From: Pseudomonadota bacterium
Lineage (GTDB): Bacteria; Pseudomonadota; Alphaproteobacteria; Caulobacterales; Caulobacteraceae
Assembly: GCA_018241995.1 (NCBI GenBank)
Contig: JAFECT010000009.1
Location: 399,208-463,207, forward strand
Length of the DNA: 64,000 bases
Direction: 5' to 3'
A program made the translations under genes and the position numbers. Below the pieces are notes generated by a model that ran no database searches, was not told the DNA's origin, and saw only the letters and a program-made list of their open reading frames with translations. Positions 25,252 through 33,416 of the stretch are shown in pieces; the stretch's first letter is position 1, and each line of letters starts with the position of its first letter.

Positions 25252-25958
25252 GCCAGATGCGGCGCACCATCGGGGTGATCGGGGGCCTGGGCCCCGTGGC
25301 CACCCTCGACTTCTTCGCGCGGGTCTTGAAGGCCACGCCCGCCGCCGTCGATCAGGATCACATCCGCCTGATCATCGACAACAACCCGACCGTGCCCGAG
25401 CGCAACGCCGGCATCGCCGGCACCGGCCCCTCGCCCGCGCCCGCCCTGGCCAAGATGGCGCGGGGCCTGGAGCGCGCCGGCGCCGACGTCCTTGTCATGC
25501 CCTGCAACGCCGCCCATGCCTTCGAGGCCGACATCCGCGCGGCCACCAGCCTGCCTTTCATCAGCCTGATCGAGGTCACCGCCGATGCCGTGGCGGCCGT
25601 GGCGCCCGACGCCAAGCGTGCGGGCCTCCTGGCCGTGCAGGGCACGATCTCATCCGGCGTCTATCACAAGAGCCTGGCCGCCCGAGGCGTCGAGGTCATC
25701 GCCCCCGAAGGCGAGGCCATGGAACGCCTGATGGCCGCGATCCGCCGGGTGAAGCAGGGCGACACCGGCGCCGAGACCCGCGCCGCGATGGAGGCCTGCG
25801 CCGCCGAGCTTGTGGCGCTGGGCGCCGATGTCCTGATCGCCGGCTGCACCGAGGTGCCCGTGGTGCTCGACCCTGACGACGTGAGCGTGCCCCTGGTCAG
25901 TTCCACGGATGTGCTGGTGGAGCGGACGGTGGCGGTGGCGTTCGGGGCCGCGCTCTAA
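25248..25958 (+). CDS. Aspartate/glutamate racemase family protein
   Basis: A 236-residue cofactor-independent racemase. The N-terminus TIGVIGGLGPVATLDFF is the family start. The two catalytic cysteines are in VMPCNAAH and IAGCTEVP, one from each half. It overlaps the D-cysteine desulfhydrase gene by GTGA. The natural substrate may be aspartate or another amino acid; the operon points to D-amino-acid use. Confidence 0.9.
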   Translation: MSQMRRTIGVIGGLGPVATLDFFARVLKATPAAVDQDHIRLIIDNNPTVPERNAGIAGTGPSPAPALAKMARGLERAGADVLVMPCNAAHAFEADIRAATSLPFISLIEVTADAVAAVAPDAKRAGLLAVQGTISSGVYHKSLAARGVEVIAPEGEAMERLMAAIRRVKQGDTGAETRAAMEACAAELVALGADVLIAGCTEVPVVLDPDDVSVPLVSSTDVLVERTVAVAFGAAL

Positions 25959-25989
25959 CGCTGAGTGCGTCATGCCGGCGGCCGAGGCT

Positions 25990-26146
25990 CCTCCCTCCTC
26001 CTTCGCGAAGCGAGGGAGGGGGACCGCCCGAAGGGTGGTGGAGGGTGCTCTAGCGCCGCCTCAACCCGCTCCCCGCCTGCCGCCGGATCCCGAAAAGCAC
26101 CCACCACCGCCTCCGGCGGTCCCCCTCCCTCGCAGGCGAGGGAGGA
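25990..26146. repeat. MITE-like repeat with complementary ends
   Basis: The left part (CTCCTCCCTC..CGAGGGAGGGGGACCGCC) and the right part (GGCGGTCCCCCTCCCTCG..GCGAGGGAGGAG) are inverted copies, each with its own small palindrome. About 80 unrelated bases lie between. It resembles the other terminal-palindrome repeats in the window but has a different sequence. Confidence 0.7.
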
Positions 26147-26202
26147 GTTGGCGTCTCTAGAGGCTCCTGCTTCCCGAGGGAGGAGTGGAGCGGCTTGCAA
26201 AC

Positions 26203-26231
26203 AAAAAGCGGCGGAGCTTTCGCCCCGCCGC
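26203..26231 (-). terminator. Rho-independent terminator of the autotransporter gene
   Basis: On the minus strand GCGGCGGGGC-GAAA-GCTCCGCCGC is a stem with a stable tetraloop followed by TTTTT. It lies 31 bases after the stop at 26262. Confidence 0.85.
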
Positions 26232-26261
26232 CAGTGGCTCCGGTGTGGAGAGCCTTGAAGC

Positions 26262-28088
26262 TTAGAACTTCCACTTCAGCGAGACGCCGCCTTCGTTGGA
26301 GTGGAACTGGCTGCCGAAGCGGCCGCGGTAGCTGACGCCCAGCTGCAGGTTCTTCCAGATGTCGGTGTGGGCGCCGGCTTCGACGATGCCCGTGCCCGAC
26401 TCCGGCTTACCGACGCTGGTCGACAGCGGCAGGGCCGTGTTGTTGAAGATCGAGGCCGTCACCGCGTCGGCGTTGTAGCTGAGGTAGTCGCGGTAGCCCG
26501 CCTCGATGAAGCCGCCGAACTTCTGGCCCGCCGGGGTCTCGACGCGCAGGGTGGCTTCCGCCGAGGTCGCGTCGGTGTTGCGGTTGGCGTACTGCTGGCG
26601 GACCAGCAGGCCGTCCTCGACATAGCCGTCGACCTGGCCGTGGATGTAGGACACCGCCACGCGCGGCGACACATTCACGCCGCCGGCCGGCCAGTTGATG
26701 CCGCCCTGCAGCTTGACGCCGCCGGTGAAGCCCGAGGTGTTCCCGCTGTTGACCAGCGGGGCGACCATGGTCACGCGCTTGATGTCGGTGAAGCTGTCGA
26801 AGCCCACGCCGCCGGTGGCGTTGATGAACATCGAGCCGCTGCGCCAGCCGCCGAACATGTCGACGCCGTAGCTGTCGTTGTGGAAGCCGACCGAGCCCGC
26901 GGTCACGTCCGAGCGGGTGGCGCTGAACGCCGCGCCCCAGCGCCAGCTTTCCGAGACCGGGTTGTTCAGCACGATGCGCAGGCTGTTGGCCTTGTCCTTG
27001 ACCGACGGCATCAGGCCGCCGTCACGGGCGTCGGTGTTGGACTGGTCGGCGTCGATGATGAAGCCCACGGTCGGGCCGCCGGCTTCGAAGGTCGCCGGCA
27101 TCTGGCCCATCATCGCGTCCATGGCGCTGACACGGTGGCGCACGCTGGTCTCGCCCTCGGCCGCGGTCGGGGCCGAGAAGTTGCCGTAGTAGATGTATTC
27201 CAGCGCCAGCTCGGCGATGGCGTGGTGGCCGGCCGTGGTCGGGTGCACGCCGTCCCAGTAGAGGTAGCTGCCGGGCGTCGAGCAGACCGTCACCCCGTTG
27301 AAGCAGGCCTGGGTGACGTTGGTGAAGCCGAACAGGGCCGCATTGTCCTGGAACACCTGGCTGGCCTGCTGCACGTCCATCAGGATGATGTTGGTGTGCG
27401 GGTGCGCCGCCGCCTGCTGGACCAGGAGGCCCGCCAGGGTCTGGTTGAAGGCGACCTCGCCCGCGTCGGCCAGCGGCGCGGCTGCGGCGTTCGGGCCGGA
27501 GTTGAAGTTCGGGGTCTTGGACAGGGTCGGCAGGTTCGGCACCAGGATGGTGCCGGCGCCGGCCGCGGCGATCTGGTTGACCAGGCCCGCGATGTCGTTG
27601 GCGGCGGTCGCGCCGCGCGCCTGCATCACCGAGACGGCCGTGGCCGGGTTGGCCGCCGCGGTCGGGATCTGCTGGAAGATGTCGTTGGCGCCGCCCCAGA
27701 CGGTGACCAGCGAAGACGAGGTGAAGGTCCCGCCCGCGCCCTGGAAGCCCGCCAGCTGGATCGGCATGCCCGGAGGCGAGGCCTGGTTGTCGGTCCGCGC
27801 GCCGCCGAAGGCCCAGTCGACGCTGCCGACGCCGGTGTTGGCGTGGTTCAGCGAGCCGAAGCCCAGCTGCTGCACCCACACGTCGCCGTTGGAGAAGCGG
27901 CCGTTGGAGTAGGGCGGGGGCGGGGCCGAGCCCACCGGCAGGTTGCCGTTGTCCGACAGGCTGTCGCCGAACACGACGATCTTGCTGTAGGTCTGGGCCT
28001 GGGCCGAGCCGGCGGTCGCGGCCAGAGCCAGCGCGCCGAGCAGGCCGGCCGAAAGGGCGGCGAGGCTCGCCGAATTCTTGAGTTTCAT
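26262..28088 (-). CDS. Autotransporter GDSL-type esterase/lipase
   Basis: A 608-residue type Va secreted protein. Residues 1-31 are a signal peptide (LSAGLLGALALAATAGSAQA). The passenger (about 32-330) is an SGNH hydrolase with block I VVFGDSLSDNGN, block III VWGGANDIF and block V YWDGVHPTTAGH, giving a Ser-Asp-His triad. Residues about 340-608 are the outer-membrane beta-barrel, ending in the typical aromatic terminus SLKWKF. It is like EstA of pseudomonads, an esterase displayed on the surface. It has its own strong terminator and is a single-gene unit. Confidence 0.92.
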   Translation of the reverse strand: MKLKNSASLAALSAGLLGALALAATAGSAQAQTYSKIVVFGDSLSDNGNLPVGSAPPPPYSNGRFSNGDVWVQQLGFGSLNHANTGVGSVDWAFGGARTDNQASPPGMPIQLAGFQGAGGTFTSSSLVTVWGGANDIFQQIPTAAANPATAVSVMQARGATAANDIAGLVNQIAAAGAGTILVPNLPTLSKTPNFNSGPNAAAAPLADAGEVAFNQTLAGLLVQQAAAHPHTNIILMDVQQASQVFQDNAALFGFTNVTQACFNGVTVCSTPGSYLYWDGVHPTTAGHHAIAELALEYIYYGNFSAPTAAEGETSVRHRVSAMDAMMGQMPATFEAGGPTVGFIIDADQSNTDARDGGLMPSVKDKANSLRIVLNNPVSESWRWGAAFSATRSDVTAGSVGFHNDSYGVDMFGGWRSGSMFINATGGVGFDSFTDIKRVTMVAPLVNSGNTSGFTGGVKLQGGINWPAGGVNVSPRVAVSYIHGQVDGYVEDGLLVRQQYANRNTDATSAEATLRVETPAGQKFGGFIEAGYRDYLSYNADAVTASIFNNTALPLSTSVGKPESGTGIVEAGAHTDIWKNLQLGVSYRGRFGSQFHSNEGGVSLKWKF

Positions 28089-28345
28089 GGTTTCCTACCC
28101 CGACAGATCTCCCTTGGCGGGAGCTTGCGCGCACTCTGACTTATCAACGCTCAGGTTGGAACCCGGCGTGCGCGAAAACGCCGGGTCCGGACCGTCGCGA
28201 CGCCCCAGGTGTGACGCCTAATCCACTATGACGGGTGGTTGAGGGGCCGACTCCGGTCCGGCGCCGTGTTCAAGCCGCCGCCCATAGGTTAACAATGAAG
28301 GCTTGGGCCATCTCAGGCCCGGCTTTCGGAAGCGGCGAGGGGGCC

Positions 28346-29350
28346 ATGTCCGGGACGTCGAGCGGCAGCGATGGGGAGAGAACCAAGGGCGCGGCGCGCC
28401 TGGCGTTCAATCCGCTGTGGCTGGTCGATTTCGCAGGCGTCGTGGGCGCCGGCGCCTTCGTCTGGATGGCCCTTTCGCCTGACAGCGCGCCCTGGCCCGC
28501 GGCCTTCGAGGCCCCGGCCCGCGAGCTCAGCCTCCTGATGGTGGGCTGCGCGATCGTGGCGCGGGTCCTGACCGTGTTCCTAAAGCAGCGCGACCGCCGC
28601 GGCGAGGTGCGCCGCGACCTGCAGCGGCGCCTGACCGGCCTGAACGAGTCCCTGCTCGACCTGCGCAACTCGCTCTCGCGCGAGCGGGCGCGCACCTTCC
28701 TGGATCGGCGCCTGAGCTTCGCCGCGGGGCTGAAGGCCGCCTCGCCCTGGCTCAACGCCGAAGAGCTGAAGCTGGCCGAGGACTGCGTGGCCTTCGGCGA
28801 GCGCATGTCGGCGGGCCTCGCCGAGGCCGTGGGCCGTCGCACCGACTTCACCGGGGCCTCCAATCGTCTGCGCCGCACCATCGAGCGCGCCGTGGCCGAC
28901 GGCGACCTGCACCCGGACGACGCGGACAACCTGCAGAGCCTGGTGCGCGACGGCATGGGGGTGATGGACATCGCCCTCTACGCCGAATGGAACGCCGACC
29001 ACTACGGCCGCCTGGGCGCCGACCGCCGCGCCTTCGCCCGCGAGATCGGCCGCTATGCCTCCGAAGCCGCCGACCGCATCGAACGCCACGGCCTGGACCT
29101 GTTCGACCAGCTGATCGGCCACGTGCGCCACAAGGTCGAGGTGGTGGACCAGATCCTGGAATGGGACGAGGGCTTCCGCCGCCTCGAAGCCCGGCTGGCG
29201 GGATTGCGCCCGTCCGCCGACGTGGTGTCGCTGGACAAGGTCCGCGCGGCGCGCCCGAGACTGGCGGACCGCTTCGAAGTCGCCGCCGCGCCGCAACCCG
29301 GCGCCCTGCCGGAACGGCCGAGGGCGCGGCTCCCGGCGGCGAACGATTAA
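28346..29350 (+). CDS. Membrane-anchored helical protein (334 aa), function unknown
   Basis: The ATG at 28346 follows GAGGGGG and is preferred to several upstream starts. Two hydrophobic segments lie near the N-terminus (LWLVDFAGVVGAGAFVWMAL and LSLLMVGCAIVARVLTVFL), then about 230 residues of charged amphipathic helix (QRRLTGLNESLLDLRNSLSR), then a short Pro-rich tail. No enzyme motif is seen. A cytoplasmic helical domain on a two-helix anchor is the best description. The 257 bases between it and the autotransporter gene show nothing specific. Confidence 0.65.
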   Translation: MSGTSSGSDGERTKGAARLAFNPLWLVDFAGVVGAGAFVWMALSPDSAPWPAAFEAPARELSLLMVGCAIVARVLTVFLKQRDRRGEVRRDLQRRLTGLNESLLDLRNSLSRERARTFLDRRLSFAAGLKAASPWLNAEELKLAEDCVAFGERMSAGLAEAVGRRTDFTGASNRLRRTIERAVADGDLHPDDADNLQSLVRDGMGVMDIALYAEWNADHYGRLGADRRAFAREIGRYASEAADRIERHGLDLFDQLIGHVRHKVEVVDQILEWDEGFRRLEARLAGLRPSADVVSLDKVRAARPRLADRFEVAAAPQPGALPERPRARLPAAND

Positions 29351-29354
29351 ACGT

Positions 29355-29519
29355 CCTTCTCCCGGTCGGGAGAAGGAAGGGACCCGTTGCGAAGCAATGG
29401 GGAGGATGAGGGAAAGGGACTTATCCGAAGGTCCGCCCGCTCCTCGTCCTGACAGCCCGTATCCCTCACCCTCCCACGCCTGATGGCGCGGGCCCCTCCC
29501 TCTCCCGACCGGGAGAGGG
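29355..29519. repeat. MITE-like dispersed repeat with palindromic ends (copy 2)
   Basis: The ends are 22-base palindromes (29355-29376 and 29498-29519, the second perfect except at its centre). The sequence matches 12125-12287 closely in its left and right thirds and differs in the centre. It begins 5 bases after the stop of the upstream gene and lies near the OsmC gene end. Confidence 0.8.
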
Positions 29520-29560
29520 TTCAGCTTGGAGCCGCCAGCGGGGAGTAGAGGGTGAAGGCG

Positions 29561-30037
29561 CTACGCCCCCACCGTCACCACCGCCTCGACCCCAATCGGA
29601 AAGTTCACCGAATTGGCCACGAAGCATTTCTCGTGGGCGTCGTGGTGCAGGGCCTTGGCCTTCTCCGGGTCGGAACCCTCCGCGATCACGATCTCGGGGC
29701 GCAGGGTCGCCGAGGTGAACCGGCCTCCCGCCATGCCCTCGTCGCGCATCACCGCCTCGGCCCGGTCGAGGTAGCTCAGCACCACGACGCGGTTGGTGGC
29801 GCACAGGTGCAGGTACCAGAGCTTGTGGCAGGCCGAGATCGAGGCCAGCAGCAGCTCCTCCGGGTTCCAGCGCGCCGGGTCGCCGCGGAAGTTGGGGTCG
29901 GACGAGCCGGGGATATCCGGATTGCCCTCGGCGCGGATCAGGTGGTCGCGGCCATAGCCGTCATAGCGGCGCGTGCCTTCGCCGGTATTGCCGACCCATT
30001 CGACGTCGACGCGGTAGCGGTGATCCTGGCCGGCCAT
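29561..30037 (-). CDS. OsmC family protein
   Basis: A 158-residue OsmC/Ohr-fold protein, normally a thiol peroxidase for organic peroxides or a stress protein. The first conserved cysteine is in SISACHKLWYLHLC and the second in HEKCFVANSVN, at the positions of the catalytic pair. Its ATG overlaps the stop of the dCTP deaminase gene as ATGA, so the two are coupled. Its exact substrate is not known for this subgroup. Confidence 0.88.
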   Translation of the reverse strand: MAGQDHRYRVDVEWVGNTGEGTRRYDGYGRDHLIRAEGNPDIPGSSDPNFRGDPARWNPEELLLASISACHKLWYLHLCATNRVVVLSYLDRAEAVMRDEGMAGGRFTSATLRPEIVIAEGSDPEKAKALHHDAHEKCFVANSVNFPIGVEAVVTVGA

Positions 30038-31065
30038 CAGCGCCAGACCTTGAAGTGCTTGGACAGTTTCAGCCCCTGGCGCTGGTAGTGCGAGCCGTCC
30101 TGGCCGTAGAGGCGCCGGGGCCGGTCGGTCAGGGGCTCGTGCACCAGCCGGGCCACGATCTGGCCGTCCTCCAGGATGAAGGGCGTCTCGTGGCTGCGGA
30201 CCTCGAGCACTGCGCGGCTGCCTTCGCCCAGCGTCTCGGCGGTGCCGAAGCCGGGGTCGAAGAAGCCGGCGTAGTGCACCCGGAACTCGCCCACCGCCGG
30301 GTCGATCGGCGTCATCTCGGCGGCTTCCAGCACCGGGATCTCGATCGCGTCCTTGGAGGCCAGGATGTAGAATTCGCCCGGGTCCAGCATCAGCTCGCCG
30401 CGGCGCGGTTCGAGCGGGGTCCAGAAGTCGCGCGGGTCGTGGCCGTCCTCCAGGTCCAGGTCGACCACCGGCGCATGCCGCCGCGCGCGAAAGCCCGCCA
30501 GATCGCCGGTCAGGTCCACGCCCACGCTGCGGACGCCCAGCCTCGGCGGCTCACCGCGTTTCAGCCGCAGCTGGTTCAGGCGTGTGCCCGTGCGGACCAG
30601 CACCGAGAAGGTCTGGGGCGCGATCTCCAGATAGAGCGGCCCCTCATAGCCCGCCTCGATGTCGTCGAAGCCGGCGCCGCGGTCGGTCAGCAGGCGCACG
30701 AACACGTCGACCCGTCCGGTCGAGCTCTTCGGATTGGCGCGGCCGGACACCGCCTCGGGAAGGGCCAGGCGCTCCTGCAACTCGGCGATATAGACGCAGC
30801 CCTTTTCCAGCACCGCGCCCTTGGTCAGGTCCAGCTCGTGCATGGCCACGTCGGGCAGGCGCTCCGACACGCGACGGCGGCCGGGCAGGAAGGAGGCGCG
30901 CACCCGCCAGACCCGCGCGCCCAGGCGCAGGTCCAGGCTCGCGGGCTGCACCTGGTCGCTGTCGAACGCCGAGGCGGAGGTGATGGCCTCCTCGGCGATC
31001 AGCTCCTCGATCGACTGGCAGGGCAGGATGCCGGCGCTGTGGGCCGGAACGGCATGTTCGCTCAT
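30037..31065 (-). CDS. dcd: dCTP deaminase (alphaproteobacterial two-domain form)
   Basis: A 342-residue enzyme that converts dCTP to dUTP for thymidylate synthesis. VQPASLDLRLG is the family start, SGRANPKSSTGRVDVFVR the first catalytic block (Ser/Arg), and FDPGFGTAETL the second. It is nearly twice as long as the E. coli enzyme because the fold is repeated, as is usual in alphaproteobacteria. The ATG at 31065 is chosen; upstream open frame is not conserved. Confidence 0.88.
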   Translation of the reverse strand: MSEHAVPAHSAGILPCQSIEELIAEEAITSASAFDSDQVQPASLDLRLGARVWRVRASFLPGRRRVSERLPDVAMHELDLTKGAVLEKGCVYIAELQERLALPEAVSGRANPKSSTGRVDVFVRLLTDRGAGFDDIEAGYEGPLYLEIAPQTFSVLVRTGTRLNQLRLKRGEPPRLGVRSVGVDLTGDLAGFRARRHAPVVDLDLEDGHDPRDFWTPLEPRRGELMLDPGEFYILASKDAIEIPVLEAAEMTPIDPAVGEFRVHYAGFFDPGFGTAETLGEGSRAVLEVRSHETPFILEDGQIVARLVHEPLTDRPRRLYGQDGSHYQRQGLKLSKHFKVWR

Positions 31066-31152
31066 CGTCCGACCTAAGCCGCGCCGCGGCCCCAGGACAA
31101 CCCCCAGGGGCGTGGGCTTGACGGGAATCCTCCGGATTTCGATGCTTGCGCG

Positions 31153-31575
31153 ATGGCGAGAATGGCGCACCCCGACGAAGCCCAGGTCTATGAGGCCGAG
31201 ACCCACGGCGTGGCGGTGCGCGTGGTGACCAGCTACCTGCCCGACCAGTCCGAGCCGCCCAAGCGCTGGGTCTGGGCCTATCAGATCGAGATCGAGAACC
31301 GTGGCCAGACCACGGTGCAGCTGGTCTCGCGGCGCTGGATCATCACCGACGGACAGGGCCGGGTGGAGGAGGTGGAGGGGCCGGGCGTGGTCGGCGAGCA
31401 GCCGGTGCTGCACCCGGGCCAGAGCCACTCCTACGTCTCCGGCTGCCCGCTGGGCACGCCGTCGGGCTCGATGGTCGGCAGCTACCGCATGCAGGTGGAG
31501 GGCGGCGAGGCGTTCGACGCGGCGATCCCGGCGTTCTCGCTGGACCTGCCGGGGGCGAGAAGAACGGTGAACTGA
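31153..31575 (+). CDS. apaG: ApaG domain protein
   Basis: A 140-residue fibronectin-III-like protein. VRVVTSYLPDQSEP, WAYQIEIENRG, TVQLVSRRWIITDGQG, VVGEQPVLHPGQSHSYVSGCPL and GSMVGSYRM follow the ApaG pattern from end to end. Its role is unclear; it was first seen beside ApaH and binds nucleotides or metal. A second ATG at 31162 is possible. It is divergent from dcd with 87 bases between. Confidence 0.92.
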   Translation: MARMAHPDEAQVYEAETHGVAVRVVTSYLPDQSEPPKRWVWAYQIEIENRGQTTVQLVSRRWIITDGQGRVEEVEGPGVVGEQPVLHPGQSHSYVSGCPLGTPSGSMVGSYRMQVEGGEAFDAAIPAFSLDLPGARRTVN

Positions 31576-31590
31576 AGCGCGGGCGCGCGT

Positions 31591-31783
31591 CTCTCCGCCC
31601 TCTGGGCGGAGACCGGCCGGCGCGCGCTGAAAGCGCGCCGGCCAGAGGCGGGAAGTAGGTCTGGGCGCCGAGGCTCAGTGAGGGTCGTGTCCGCGAGCTG
31701 GGACGGTCATCGTCAGGCCTGGAGCCCAGCCCCACTGCCCGCCTCTGGCGCTGCGCGCCTGTCTCCGCCCAGAGGGCGGAGAG
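31591..31783. repeat. MITE-like repeat with perfect 22-bp terminal inverted repeats
   Basis: 31591-31612 and 31762-31783 are exact reverse complements, and each is nearly palindromic by itself (CTCTCCGCCC..GGGCGGAGA). Further inward there is a second inverted pair near 31613-31640. The element fills the gap between apaG and gcrA and ends close to the gcrA terminator. Confidence 0.8.
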
Positions 31784-31793
31784 CCCCCAAAAG

Positions 31794-31822
31794 CAAAAGG
31801 CCGCAGCGTCGCCGCCACGGCC
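31794..31822 (-). terminator. Terminator of gcrA
   Basis: On the minus strand GGCCGTGGCG..CGCTGCGGCC folds into a stem with one mismatch and is followed by TTTTGCTTTT. It begins 25 bases after the gcrA stop. Confidence 0.7.
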
Positions 31823-31847
31823 CTCGCTCGTCCCCCTTGGAACGGTC

Positions 31848-32336
31848 TTAGATGTAGCGGCGCAGCGAGCGGGCCAGTTCGTTGGGGCTGTGCTTCTTCT
31901 TCTGCTGGGGCTGGTAGGCCACGCGCGAGTGCTCGACGCAGTAGGGGCCTTCGCCGCCGGAGCGCCGGCCGCAGAAGCTGAAATCGTCCGTCGACGGATC
32001 GCCGATCGGCCACTTGCACATGTGGGCGCCGAGCGTCAGCACGGTGGCGGTGCCGGGCAGGTCCAGGACCGGCGCGGGGACCGGCGCGGCGGGGCGCACC
32101 ACCGGCTCGCGGCGCGGCGCCGGCTGGGCGGCGACGGCCGGGCGCGGGCGCGCGGGGCGGAACACGGGGCGCGAGGGCTGCGACGGCGCGGCCCGGCCCG
32201 ACAGGCCCAGACGGTGCACCTTGCCGATCACGGCGTTGCGGGTGACCCCGCCCAGCTGCTTGGCGATCTGGCTGGCCGACAGGCCCTCCAGCCACAGCTT
32301 CTTCAAAGTGGAGACCCGTTCGTCGGTCCAGCCCAT
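31848..32336 (-). CDS. gcrA: Cell cycle regulator GcrA
   Basis: This 162-residue protein is the GcrA cell-cycle regulator, which binds sigma70-RNA polymerase and activates promoters with methylated GANTC sites. The N-terminal HTH is WTDERVSTLKKLWLEGLSAS and IAKQLGGVTRNAVIGKVHRLG. A Pro/Ala-rich linker follows, then the zinc-ribbon-like end with CKWPIGDP, FCGRRS, PYCVEHSRVAYQPQQ and LARSLRRYI, all typical of Caulobacter GcrA. The ATG at 32336 follows GGAGG; an earlier TTG lies inside that ribosome binding site. Confidence 0.96.
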   Translation of the reverse strand: MGWTDERVSTLKKLWLEGLSASQIAKQLGGVTRNAVIGKVHRLGLSGRAAPSQPSRPVFRPARPRPAVAAQPAPRREPVVRPAAPVPAPVLDLPGTATVLTLGAHMCKWPIGDPSTDDFSFCGRRSGGEGPYCVEHSRVAYQPQQKKKHSPNELARSLRRYI

Positions 32337-32433
32337 CAACTCGCCCTCCAAAACCCGCCCCGAAGCCGGAAACCCCGACCCCTAGATATGGTGTGCCGGC
32401 GGAAGGGGCTTACCCATCCGCCGCTACTAATCG

Positions 32434-32507
32434 TAAACGGATGATTAAGGGACGCAACATCTGGCGCCGGCCTATCCACAGGGATCTATATCTAGAGGGT
32501 GCGACTC
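32434..32507. promoter_or_regulatory. Probable gcrA control region: CtrA-like box, DnaA-like box, GANTC
   Basis: TAAA-N7-TTAA at 32434-32448 matches the CtrA box TTAA-N7-TTAA at 7 of 8 fixed bases. CTATCCACA at 32472-32480 matches the DnaA box TTATCCACA at 8 of 9. GACTC at 32503-32507 is a CcrM methylation site. In Caulobacter, DnaA activates and CtrA represses gcrA, so these sites are in the expected place. The region is shared with the divergent permease gene. Confidence 0.6.
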
Positions 32508-32581
32508 AAGCTACACAGCCTGCCCTTTTGGCGGGGGTCGGGCGCTTGCGCAGACGCCGAAGCGGGCGCATCTGAGGCCGC

Positions 32582-33415
32582 ATGAACGTGATGTCGAAAG
32601 CGTCGGCGGCTGTTAGCGCCGCGGTCAATCCGCCGCAGCCCCGCCACTACCAGGGCATGAACTGGACGGGGCTCAAGACCCTCTATCTGAAAGAGGTGCG
32701 CCGCTTCTGGAAGGTCGGGACCCAGACGGTCGCCGCCCCGGTGGTCACGACCCTGCTCTACATGATGATCTTCGTGATCGCGATGTCGGGCTCCGACGTC
32801 CACAACCAGGCGCGCACGGGGGCCTTCATCGGGCCGGGCCTGATCATGATGGCCATCCTCAACAACGCCTTCGCCAATTCCTCGTCCTCCCTGATCCAGG
32901 CCAAGATCATGGGCACGGCACCGGACTTCCTGACGCCGCCGCTCTCGCCGATCGAGCTGATGCTGGGCTTCGGCCTGGGCGCCGCGACGCGCGGCATCGT
33001 GGTGGGGCTGGTGACGGCCGCGGCCGTCTGGCCGTTCTCGCACTTCGGCCTGGAGCACGCCTGGGCCATCGCCTTCTACGGCGTCTGCGCCTCGCTGATC
33101 ATGGGCTTCGTCGGCGTGATCGGCGGGCTGTGGTCGGAGAAGTTCGACCAGCTGGCGGCGGTGACCAACTTCATCATCACGCCCCTGACCTTCCTGTCGG
33201 GCACCTTCTATCGGGTGGAGCGCCTGCCGGCGTTCTTCCAGGAGCTGATCCGCTTCAACCCGATGTTCTACATGATCGACGGCTTCCGCTTCGGCTTCAT
33301 AGGCCAAGCCGACGGGGATCTCAGGATCGGTGCGGCCTACGTCCTGGCCCTGCTCGCCGTCCTGGCGTTCACCGCCTACGCCCTGTTCAAGAGCGGCTGG
33401 CGGCTGAAGACCTGA
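32582..33415 (+). CDS. ABC-2 type transporter permease
   Basis: A 277-residue membrane protein with six helices. It begins with a soluble lead, then KTLYLKEVRRFWKVGTQTV, the typical membrane-entry sequence of ABC-2 permeases; FLTPPLSPIELMLG, and the C-terminal TFLSGTFYRVERLPAFFQELIRFNPMFYMIDGFR are family hallmarks. The ATPase partner is not encoded next to it. The gene is divergent from gcrA. It may export a drug, lipid or polysaccharide; this cannot be decided. Confidence 0.88.
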   Translation: MNVMSKASAAVSAAVNPPQPRHYQGMNWTGLKTLYLKEVRRFWKVGTQTVAAPVVTTLLYMMIFVIAMSGSDVHNQARTGAFIGPGLIMMAILNNAFANSSSSLIQAKIMGTAPDFLTPPLSPIELMLGFGLGAATRGIVVGLVTAAAVWPFSHFGLEHAWAIAFYGVCASLIMGFVGVIGGLWSEKFDQLAAVTNFIITPLTFLSGTFYRVERLPAFFQELIRFNPMFYMIDGFRFGFIGQADGDLRIGAAYVLALLAVLAFTAYALFKSGWRLKT

Positions 33416-33416
33416 G

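Noticed and set aside
26301..28139. A 612-codon frame antisense to the autotransporter esterase
   Set aside because: No domain is visible, and the real gene has a signal peptide, triad and terminator on the minus strand.
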